This document shows positions 1 through 4,911 of a stretch of DNA of 6,504 nucleotides, piece by piece; the stretch's first letter is position 1; each line of letters begins with the position of its first letter. A program made the position numbers and the translations under genes. This DNA is from Desulfomonile tiedjei. GTDB lineage: Bacteria > Desulfobacterota > Desulfomonilia > Desulfomonilales > Desulfomonilaceae. The stretch covers positions 1 through 6,504 of the forward strand of contig DYRE01000129.1 of the NCBI GenBank assembly GCA_020718965.1. Direction: 5' to 3'. Below the pieces are notes generated by a model. That model made no database searches. It was given only the letters and a program-made list of their open reading frames with translations, and was not told where the DNA came from.

Positions 1-80
1 TCTCTAAACAGTTCATGGGTGTTTGCCCCTTTCTGTCGTTTTCTTAATCAATTCGAGAAAAAGTAGAAAATGTGACAGAG

Positions 81-94
81 TTGAGCCTAATCAA
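81..94. promoter_or_regulatory. FNR-type palindrome, candidate operator
   Basis: The 14 bases read TTGAGCCTAATCAA and match the FNR-family consensus TTGAT-N4-ATCAA at 9 of 10 defined positions. The site is non-coding, about 65 nt upstream of the possible minus-strand gene start at position 16. The regulator at the right end of the window carries the E-x-x-S-R recognition helix that reads TTGAT half-sites in FNR, so a match is conceivable. A one-mismatch copy could occur by chance in AT-rich DNA, and no well-placed -10 box accompanies it on either strand. Confidence 0.3.
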
Positions 95-122
95 CCATGA
101 TGTTATTTTTAATTAGCCATCG

Positions 123-146
123 AAGGTTTATTACCCAGAAAACCTT
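123..146. repeat. 7-bp inverted repeat after the LPS cluster
   Basis: AAGGTTT at 123-129 is perfectly complementary to AAACCTT at 140-146, leaving a 10-nt loop. It sits about 30 nt beyond the stop codon of the last gene of the minus-strand cluster, where a transcription end would be expected. No run of T follows the stem on the minus strand, so it is not a standard intrinsic terminator. It could be a 3' stabilising hairpin or chance. Confidence 0.3.
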
Positions 147-177
147 GGGATATCTGGAATTCACAAATACGTAAGCC

Positions 178-834
178 CTAAATATTTTCGCCTCCCTTTT
201 TCGGAGTCGAATTAAGCTGCACTCGTTGCGACGTCGATGCGGACTTGTTTTTGATACGATCGTTCAATACTATTTTGACTATGAATGATTTTGCCTTTAC
301 GGTCTTTGCAATGTTTAATTCCAGACTAAAAAAAAGATCCAGCACAGGCGATCTTGAAACTTTGTTGATTTTTCTTACGTTTTCGTTTCGAGCCAGCAAT
401 TTTCCCGTCGTGTCAAGGATGAAAAGGTCTACCGTGCAATCGATTACGAACCTTCCTTCGCTTCTTAGAACTCCGTAATTTGCCGGTTCAACGTAAAAAA
501 TGACCTTCGTGCCGGGGTGATTGGGCTCAAGTGGAGAATAGACCCCATACCCCTCCACTGAATTGCATGCGACTACCTTTACAAACCCAAGATCCAGATT
601 GTTTTGGATTTCCAGGATTTTTTCTTTTAGAGTAAGGACTTCGCCCTTGGGACTAACCGCCGGTTTGGCAGACTCCGCGTCCTTTGAATGACCAGGGTTA
701 ACAGGCGTTGGCCCGGGAGAAGCATCAGATTCTGAGCGGATCTCAGACGCCTGGACATTTAGCAACTCGTGGTCTTCTATCCCAAGAATCGCGATTACCG
801 CAAGAAAGACCATCATGATTTTCTTAACAATCAT
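178..834 (-). CDS. Exported protein of unknown function
   Basis: The 218-aa product has an N-terminal export signal. Residues 1-5 (MIVKK) are basic, about 6-19 are hydrophobic, and a plausible signal-peptidase site follows V-Q-A at residue 29. The anchor may instead remain uncleaved. Residues about 32-65 form a Ser/Pro/Ala/Glu-rich linker. Residues about 84-207 look like one beta-rich domain, with G-x-G-V-Y-S-P-L at 95-102, P-G-T-K-V-I-F-Y-V-E-P-A-N-Y at 107-120 and paired C90/C133. I do not recognise a named family, although the PG-x-x-V-x-x-Y-V-E style resembles an uncharacterised domain I associate with planctomycete and deltaproteobacterial proteins. The start at 834 is chosen over the ATG at 879 because GAGGGAG lies 4 nt upstream and the ATG shares one base with the kinase stop (TAATG). 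This is the last gene of the waaF cluster, so a periplasmic or surface role linked to LPS is an inference. Confidence 0.75.
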   Translation of the reverse strand: MIVKKIMMVFLAVIAILGIEDHELLNVQASEIRSESDASPGPTPVNPGHSKDAESAKPAVSPKGEVLTLKEKILEIQNNLDLGFVKVVACNSVEGYGVYSPLEPNHPGTKVIFYVEPANYGVLRSEGRFVIDCTVDLFILDTTGKLLARNENVRKINKVSRSPVLDLFFSLELNIAKTVKAKSFIVKIVLNDRIKNKSASTSQRVQLNSTPKKGGENI

Positions 835-1823
835 TAATCTCCCTCGTATTTCCTGATTTTTAAACCATGGGCGCAACAATCATCCTGTCCTTTCGCAGGC
901 CAATCCTCGGCAATGTCCCCTTCCGGCCCAACGTAAAGTAGAGATTTCCCTTTCATTCTTAGCCTGGCGGCTTTCACCAACTCAATACCGTAATCTTCAT
1001 TCTTGTCACAGTCATCCAGATAGATTCCCAGAAATTTTGACCTATCGTTCAAATTTATGTCTGACGGGGTTGACAGAAAAAGTTGGGCGAAGTTTTTCGC
1101 TCTCTCCTTCAAACTTACCTCGTTACTGTAATAGCGTATGTCATCATAGTCAATTAGAGAGAAACTCACTGGATTCAAATCGTTACAGCCTGGTAGAGCT
1201 AATTTTCCAGACGAATTTCGACTGGACACTACTATGTTGCATGTTTTGAGATCAGTGTGAAATGCCCCAGACTGATGGAGCGCCCCCAAAAACTTCGCAA
1301 AGATTTGGATCAATGTATACTTTTCGTCATCCGGCCAGTTTGCTCGGATGCGATTCACAAGGTATCTGTCAAGCTCGGTTGCATCCTCCACAGCAGTCAT
1401 TACAAGCCATTCTTCCCGGACAAATCCCCATTCAGACTTCTGAACCAGTACAATTGGAACAGCAGACGTTAGGCCGGCGTCAAAAAGAAGCGTCCCATAG
1501 TGGATGGCTCTGGCTCCATGTGTGGGTCTAAAGGCTCCCTTGATTGAGTATCCGTACCCGCGGTTCTTGAAATGTTTTACGCACAATGGAGGAAGGCCAG
1601 ATAGCGAAACAATTGAAACCGATGTCTCCGGGGAATTTTTCTTGACCGTTTCCGAACACAATTCAATGTGTCGTTCATGCTCTTCTATGGCCTTAAATGC
1701 CATTGATTCAATATCATGGTCGCTCAAACCAGTTATGGATTCAGAATGTTGACCAATTTTTATATGGAAACCATTTGGGGGCCGTTGACATAAACACGCA
1801 TCTTTTGAAACGCTTTTAGGCAT
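834..1823 (-). CDS. Kdo/WaaP-family lipopolysaccharide kinase
   Basis: The 329-aa protein has the eukaryotic-kinase-like fold of the LPS kinase family (WaaP, KdkA, InaA), which transfers phosphate from ATP to a Kdo or heptose of the LPS core at the cytoplasmic face. Visible motifs are V-K-H-F-K (K83 as the ATP-binding lysine), the catalytic loop F-H-T-D-L-K-T-C-N-I-V-V (D191, N196) and the metal-binding L-I-D-Y-D-D (D225, with D227/D228 nearby). Helices leading into the loop (about 170-188) include the typical L-G-A-L-H-Q-S-G. Threonine replaces the arginine of the HRD motif, which is tolerated in this family. There is no signal peptide or membrane segment. The start overlaps the upstream glycosyltransferase by 8 nt and no strong Shine-Dalgarno is close, so translation is probably coupled. 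The first 60 or so residues and the Cys-containing tail (C315, C316) match no motif I know. The substrate (Kdo, heptose or another sugar) cannot be read from sequence. Confidence 0.82.
   Translation of the reverse strand: MPKSVSKDACLCQRPPNGFHIKIGQHSESITGLSDHDIESMAFKAIEEHERHIELCSETVKKNSPETSVSIVSLSGLPPLCVKHFKNRGYGYSIKGAFRPTHGARAIHYGTLLFDAGLTSAVPIVLVQKSEWGFVREEWLVMTAVEDATELDRYLVNRIRANWPDDEKYTLIQIFAKFLGALHQSGAFHTDLKTCNIVVSSRNSSGKLALPGCNDLNPVSFSLIDYDDIRYYSNEVSLKERAKNFAQLFLSTPSDINLNDRSKFLGIYLDDCDKNEDYGIELVKAARLRMKGKSLLYVGPEGDIAEDWPAKGQDDCCAHGLKIRKYEGD
839..845 (-). promoter_or_regulatory. Ribosome binding site deciding a start
   Basis: GAGGGAG on the minus strand lies 4 nt before the ATG at 834 and inside the last codons of the kinase gene. 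It decides for the 218-aa form of the exported protein over the longer 233-aa reading, whose extra residues lack a hydrophobic start and would overlap the kinase gene by 46 nt. Confidence 0.7.
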
Positions 1824-2706
1824 TGCCGGATGGAGACCACTTCCTTTTTATGAGATTCAACAATCTGTAGCGGACATAATAGCGCCAGGCCCTTGATCGA
1901 AAAGGTGTCCTGCCGACAGCGCTATGAAACCATTTCAGGGCATTATCCAAATCTCCAAGGCCAACGTATGCCCTTCCAAATGAAATGTCATGGTCGGATA
2001 ATGTCCTTAGATACGTGTCCCTTGGGATACGATCCGGATCGTAATTACTCAGTAGTATGTCATACGTATCTGAACGAACCCCTATACGGTTATGGCTTGT
2101 GTTGGAATCATAAAATCGTATGAACACAAGTGGCTTGTTAACAAAAGCTATCGGGAAATTCCTGGAGATCTTGAGCCATACATCAAATTCATCCGCAAAT
2201 CTGTACTTGGTAGGAAACCCCCCGATCTTTTCCAGCGCATCTCTTCTAATCATTACAGAGGATGTGTGAATAAAACTTTCTGAATAGACCTTTGAAAAGA
2301 GATCGCCTTTTATCCATTCAATTGATTCGGGTTTCCTGACACGAGAACCAATACGAACGTGCTTTGCCGCAACCAGCGCCACTTCAGGATTTGACCGGAT
2401 AAAGTCAGTTTGAATCTGAAGTTTGTCTTCGGCCCAAAGGTCGTCATGATCCAGAAAAGCCATCCAATGCCCCCGTCCAACTGATACGCCTCGATTGCGA
2501 GACGCCGCAATACCTGCGTTAATCTGGCTCACTCCAATAATATCAATCTGTTGTTGGAGCCACTCTGTAGTGCCATCGGTTGAACCATCATTGACAACAA
2601 TGATCTCGTAATCAACATACGTTTGACGCCTTACAGATTCCACGGTCTTTTTCAGAAGTTCGACACGGTTATATGTGGGGATTATGACGCTTACAAATGG
2701 GTTCAT
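1816..2706 (-). CDS. Family 2 glycosyltransferase
   Basis: This 296-aa cytoplasmic enzyme has an inverting GT-A fold and transfers a sugar from a nucleotide-sugar donor to a growing glycan. The N-terminus has V-S-V-I-I-P-T-Y-N-R (5-14), followed by the nucleotide-binding V-V-N-D-G-S-T-D (37-44). The metal-binding DxD-type motif is L-D-H-D-D (85-89), and the acceptor-side acidic segment is A-D-E-F-D-V-W-L-K (171-179), which supplies the likely catalytic base. After the GT domain, residues about 236-265 (GRAYVGLGDLDNALKWF and around) look like a single TPR-type helix pair, and the C-terminus is basic (K/R-rich, 269-289). This suits membrane or complex association. It starts inside the waaF stop codon (ATGA, 4-nt overlap) and ends 8 nt into the kinase gene. 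It probably adds a sugar to the LPS core or a similar glycan. Donor and acceptor are not predictable. Confidence 0.9.
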   Translation of the reverse strand: MNPFVSVIIPTYNRVELLKKTVESVRRQTYVDYEIIVVNDGSTDGTTEWLQQQIDIIGVSQINAGIAASRNRGVSVGRGHWMAFLDHDDLWAEDKLQIQTDFIRSNPEVALVAAKHVRIGSRVRKPESIEWIKGDLFSKVYSESFIHTSSVMIRRDALEKIGGFPTKYRFADEFDVWLKISRNFPIAFVNKPLVFIRFYDSNTSHNRIGVRSDTYDILLSNYDPDRIPRDTYLRTLSDHDISFGRAYVGLGDLDNALKWFHSAVGRTPFRSRAWRYYVRYRLLNLIKRKWSPSGNA

Positions 2707-3794
2707 AGTTCAACATCAGGCAAGGCCATTATTGACAGGGCTTTTTGACCCACCATGGCCGGAGTAACCTCCTTCATGCACGGGTGACCTGGAGTCCTGC
2801 AATGATGCTCTCTACAAGGAGCGCAAGGGGCTTTACCTTGAATGACAAACGTGTTCTTGCCAAAAGGCGCTGTCTCTCCTGCCACAGTAGGCCCGAAGAT
2901 CGTTAATACCTTGGTTCCGGCCGCAGCTCCCAGGTGGGCGCTTCCTGTGTCATTGGAGATGACCATTTCGCTTAGATTCATGATTCCAAGTGAAGAAACC
3001 AGATCGGACTTTGCGGCCAAGTTGAACGCATGGCCTCTCTTCATCCGGCCAATTATGCCATCTATCAGGTTTTCCTCGTGAGTAGCGCCCAAGAAAATAA
3101 TCTGTGATCCAGTTTCGTCAACAAGAAGGTCGGCAAGTTCGGCAAAATATTCGGCGGGCCACCGCTTTGCTTCGGAATTGACAGATCCCGGGCACAGGCA
3201 CATCATCAAGGCTTCGGGGTTAATTCCCTCCTTAAGCAAAATCTGTCGCGCCATTTCTAATTCCCGTGAGTTAATCCTGAGCAAGCAATCCGGCTCCGTT
3301 AGGTTACGGTAGCGGCCCAACTTTAAAAAGTTGTCGAGATGCTGAACTATTTCAAGGTAATAATACACTTGATGGTGTTTCAGAATAGACGGATGCAAGG
3401 GGACCTTGATGTTGACTAAAGGCCCTCGCAAGTCTGTAGAAAAACCCTCCCTGAGTTTTATTCCGGCCATCCACGCTGTAAACGCCGACTCAAATGCATT
3501 CTGAAACAAAACGGCCAAATCGAAGCGACCACGCGCTAGGCGACTCTTCATCAAAAATGATCTCTTGAACGCTCCCCCCTGGCCTTTACCAAAAGATATT
3601 ATTTCATCCGGTATACCGGTCATCCGAAGTAATGATTCAAGACCCTCAGGGACCCAGAAAGCGATGTGAGCGGAGGGGAAAAGACTCCTCAGCGCTCTAA
3701 TGGCCGGAAGAGTCATGATCGTGTCGCCAACCCAATTGACTCCGCGAACCACTATTCTTGTCGGCGTGGGCTGAACATTCTTAGCTCCCCTCAT
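2703..3794 (-). CDS. waaF: LPS heptosyltransferase II (GT9)
   Basis: This 363-aa GT9, GT-B-fold enzyme adds the second L,D-heptose from ADP-heptose to the inner core of LPS at the cytoplasmic side of the inner membrane. The N-terminal domain begins I-V-V-R-G-V-N-W-V-G-D (14-24). The acidic residue D24 corresponds to the catalytic aspartate of WaaC/WaaF enzymes and is followed by M-T-L-P-A-I-R-A-L. The C-terminal domain has the phosphate-binding L-C-P-G-S (200-204), the A-K-R-W-P segment (209-213) and the ADP-sugar signature S-N-D-T-G-S-A-H-L-G-A-A-A-G (280-293). A cysteine set C324, C327, C332, C339 near the end is common in WaaF-like proteins of deltaproteobacteria in my recollection and may bind a metal or form disulfides. 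The ATG at 3794 has TAGGGA about 8 nt upstream. Full length for the family. The heptosyltransferase II call rather than a general GT9 is likely but not certain. Confidence 0.85.
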   Translation of the reverse strand: MRGAKNVQPTPTRIVVRGVNWVGDTIMTLPAIRALRSLFPSAHIAFWVPEGLESLLRMTGIPDEIISFGKGQGGAFKRSFLMKSRLARGRFDLAVLFQNAFESAFTAWMAGIKLREGFSTDLRGPLVNIKVPLHPSILKHHQVYYYLEIVQHLDNFLKLGRYRNLTEPDCLLRINSRELEMARQILLKEGINPEALMMCLCPGSVNSEAKRWPAEYFAELADLLVDETGSQIIFLGATHEENLIDGIIGRMKRGHAFNLAAKSDLVSSLGIMNLSEMVISNDTGSAHLGAAAGTKVLTIFGPTVAGETAPFGKNTFVIQGKAPCAPCREHHCRTPGHPCMKEVTPAMVGQKALSIMALPDVEL

Positions 3795-3818
3795 GATGTG
3801 TTTCCCTAAATATCACGG

Positions 3819-3832
3819 GCGCACCTCTGCGC
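3819..3832. repeat. Small hairpin in the waaF leader
   Basis: GCGCA and TGCGC form a perfect 5-bp GC-rich stem with a 4-nt loop, which reads GAGG on the minus-strand transcript. It lies 25 nt upstream of the waaF start in the 95-nt gap after the Trm112-like gene. There is no T tract, so it is not an intrinsic terminator. A processing or translational-control role is possible but unsupported. Confidence 0.3.
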
Positions 3833-3889
3833 AAAACTCTCCCGCCAGCCTACAAAAAGATTTATCAACTAAACAGGCCAATATAATAT

Positions 3890-4069
3890 TTAACCTTTGG
3901 GCTCCAAAGGTATGGCCTCGTCGATCAACATGATTGGAATGTCGTCCTTAATCTCATATTTCAGTCGGCAGGCTTCACAGACGAGACCATCTGAGTTTTC
4001 CGTTAGAAGCAAGTCACCCTTGCACTTCGGACAGACAAGTATCTCAAGAAGCTTAGGATTTACAGCCAT
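3890..4069 (-). CDS. Trm112/YcaR-like zinc-ribbon protein
   Basis: This 59-aa protein belongs to the Trm112 (UPF0434/YcaR) family. It opens with N-P-K-L-L-E-I-L-V-C-P-K-C, has a second pair C-E-A-C-R-L-x-Y, and ends in the diagnostic D-D-I-P-I-M-L-I-D-E-A. C13, C16, C31 and C34 are the expected zinc ligands. Eukaryotic and archaeal Trm112 activates methyltransferases; the bacterial role is less settled. In E. coli the homologue ycaR sits between lipid A and Kdo genes (lpxK, kdsB), and here it precedes waaF, so an LPS-linked placement recurs. The start at 4069 is chosen over an ATG at 4114 because GAGGTGG ends 3 nt before it and the family begins with this M-x-x-N-P-K motif; the longer form adds 15 residues foreign to the family. 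It is probably co-transcribed with waaF, 95 nt downstream. Confidence 0.92.
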   Translation of the reverse strand: MAVNPKLLEILVCPKCKGDLLLTENSDGLVCEACRLKYEIKDDIPIMLIDEAIPLEPKG

Positions 4070-4072
4070 ATT

Positions 4073-4079
4073 CCACCTC
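4073..4079 (-). promoter_or_regulatory. Ribosome binding site of Trm112-like gene
   Basis: GAGGTGG on the minus strand, just upstream of the ATG at 4069, is close to the ideal Shine-Dalgarno sequence. It settles the start of the 59-aa protein. Confidence 0.75.
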
Positions 4080-4168
4080 GTCCAATCTATAACCTGGGAT
4101 TTCAAAAAAACCAAATGGTTCTCGCGAGCTTGGCAGTGCGCTCATCAATTTCAATACCTTGTATAATG

Positions 4169-4197
4169 TTGTCCTGCGATGATTTCTTCTATATAAC
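4169..4197 (+). promoter_or_regulatory. Candidate sigma-70 promoter for DUF192 gene
   Basis: TTGTCC at 4169-4174 (4 of 6 to the -35 consensus) and TATAAC at 4192-4197 (5 of 6 to the -10 consensus) are separated by 17 bp. Transcription would start near 4204 and give a leader of about 60 nt before the ATG at 4266. A perfect TATAAT at 4162-4167 lies nearby but has no acceptable -35 box at standard spacing. The site falls between the divergently oriented Trm112-like and DUF192 genes. Confidence 0.4.
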
Positions 4198-4255
4198 GAG
4201 CAGAACAGAAGCGCAAGATTTGCTGACCAGTTTGTTGCGAATCTTCCAACCTGTT

Positions 4256-4260
4256 GAGGT
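4256..4260 (+). promoter_or_regulatory. Ribosome binding site of DUF192 gene
   Basis: GAGGT lies 5 nt before the ATG at 4266. The in-frame TTG at 4254 overlaps this site and is therefore not the start. Confidence 0.75.
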
Positions 4261-4265
4261 TAATA

Positions 4266-4760
4266 ATGTACAAATTCTTTCCTGGCGCAATCGCCTGGTT
4301 TCTTGTTTCGTTAGTCCTGATGTCAAGCTCTACGGATTTATCAACAGCTCTGGCGGAAAATAACCATGGAAACTCAAATGCTAACGCCATTCCCACATCC
4401 AGTGACCAGATTGCCGTGACTCTTGGCCCAAAGACAATTGCTGCAACAGTCTCTAACACTGGCTCATCCAGAGTTAAAGGGTTACTCGGTTGGAGTCAGA
4501 TTAACTTTGATCAGGGAATGTTGCTGGATTTTGTAAAGCCAGGTCTGTTCGCTATCCACATGCAGGGCATGAAATTTCCAATTGACGCATTGTGGGTCGA
4601 TTCAAACGGGGTGATAAAGTTGATTTACGCGGAGATTCAACCTGACTCCGGCTCAATATACCCATCAATGTTTCCCGTCAGGTATTGTCTGGAAGTTCGC
4701 TCAGGTTTTTGCAGAAAATATGGAATCAAAGAGGGTCAGAAGGTAGTTTTTGGTCCCTAA
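4266..4760 (+). CDS. Exported DUF192 family protein
   Basis: The 164-aa product has a signal peptide: K3 near the N-terminus, a hydrophobic stretch at about 8-20, and a likely cleavage after T-A-L-A (residue 30). The mature part is a DUF192 domain (about 48-163), a small beta-barrel family of unknown biochemical function usually found in the periplasm or attached to membranes. The family pattern is visible as V-K-G-L-L-G-W (70-76), Q-G-M-L-L-D-F (83-89), I-H-M-Q-G-M-K-F-P-I-D-A-L-W-V-D (97-112), and L-E-V-R-S-G ahead of Y-G-I-K-E-G-Q-K-V. The usual W-M-K-N-T core is replaced by I-H-M-Q-G-M, which marks a subfamily. C141 and C149 could form a disulfide after export. It is the only plus-strand gene here, divergent from the Trm112-like gene and convergent with the DUF2400 gene, so it is probably monocistronic. 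Confidence 0.88.
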   Translation: MYKFFPGAIAWFLVSLVLMSSSTDLSTALAENNHGNSNANAIPTSSDQIAVTLGPKTIAATVSNTGSSRVKGLLGWSQINFDQGMLLDFVKPGLFAIHMQGMKFPIDALWVDSNGVIKLIYAEIQPDSGSIYPSMFPVRYCLEVRSGFCRKYGIKEGQKVVFGP

Positions 4761-4791
4761 TATCATGATTCAAGTTTGAAGATGTAATTTT

Positions 4792-4837
4792 GAGGCCATC
4801 GGCGTGGCGGAGGCCCCTCACATCGAGCGACGTGAGG
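4792..4837. repeat. Overlapping inverted repeats in convergent spacer
   Basis: CCTCAC at 4816-4821 pairs with GTGAGG at 4832-4837, with an inner TCG/CGA that could add two or three pairs. GAGGCC at 4792-4797 can alternatively pair with GGCC-CCTC at 4812-4819, with two bases bulged. The two structures share 4816-4819 and are mutually exclusive. The position between two convergent genes suits a transcription end, but no T tract follows on either strand. Confidence 0.3.
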
Positions 4838-4850
4838 TGGTTAAATCTTT

Positions 4851-4863
4851 GTTGATCCTCAAC
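4851..4863. repeat. 5-bp hairpin in convergent spacer
   Basis: GTTGA and TCAAC flank a 3-nt loop, and the perfect 8-bp palindrome GTCATGAC follows at 4864-4871. No T run follows on either strand. It may help end one of the convergent transcripts, or may be chance. Confidence 0.25.
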
Positions 4864-4911
4864 GTCATGACAAGATATTTGCTATCCCCGTGCAAAATCG
4901 TCCCGAGCCTT

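Larger units (their letters stand above)
1..177. other. Non-coding left edge with possible gene start
   Basis: This AT-rich stretch lies downstream of the exported-protein gene, and no convincing coding region spans it. On the minus strand an ATG at 16-14 is preceded by a purine-rich AAGGGG-type stretch about 9 nt upstream. A further gene could therefore begin here and run off the window, but only five codons (M-N-C-L-E) are visible, so it cannot be identified. The stretch also holds an FNR-like palindrome (81-94) and an inverted repeat (123-146), listed separately. I see no T-rich intrinsic terminator. Confidence 0.4.

Noticed and set aside
834..879. Longer start for the exported protein (ATG at 879)
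   Set aside because: It would add 15 polar residues before the signal peptide and overlap the kinase gene by 46 nt, while the ATG at 834 has a strong ribosome binding site and a TAATG junction.
1037..1752. Several plus-strand frames of 70-89 aa opposite the kinase gene
   Set aside because: They are antisense readings of a gene with an intact catalytic set. They overlap each other and have no motifs.
2310..2510. 66-aa minus-strand frame inside the GT2 gene
   Set aside because: It is an out-of-frame reading of the GT2 domain, which has intact motifs in its own frame.
4069..4114. Longer start for the Trm112-like protein (ATG at 4114)
   Set aside because: The extra residues are not part of the family, and the Shine-Dalgarno GAGGTGG lies inside the extension, directly before the ATG at 4069.
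4162..4167. Perfect TATAAT as the main -10 box of the DUF192 gene
   Set aside because: No acceptable -35 hexamer lies 16-18 bp upstream. The only TTG-type hexamer (4130-4135) is 26 bp away.
4254..4265. TTG start for the DUF192 gene
   Set aside because: The TTG overlaps the ribosome binding site of the ATG at 4266, so the ATG is the better start.
4151..4459. 102-aa minus-strand frame opposite the DUF192 gene
   Set aside because: It overlaps the signal peptide and early mature part of a recognised gene, has no ribosome binding site or known motif, and crosses the divergent promoter region.
4851..4864. TTGATCCTCAACG as an FNR box
   Set aside because: Only the left half-site matches; the right half does not read ATCAA. 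The symmetry is a short hairpin instead.
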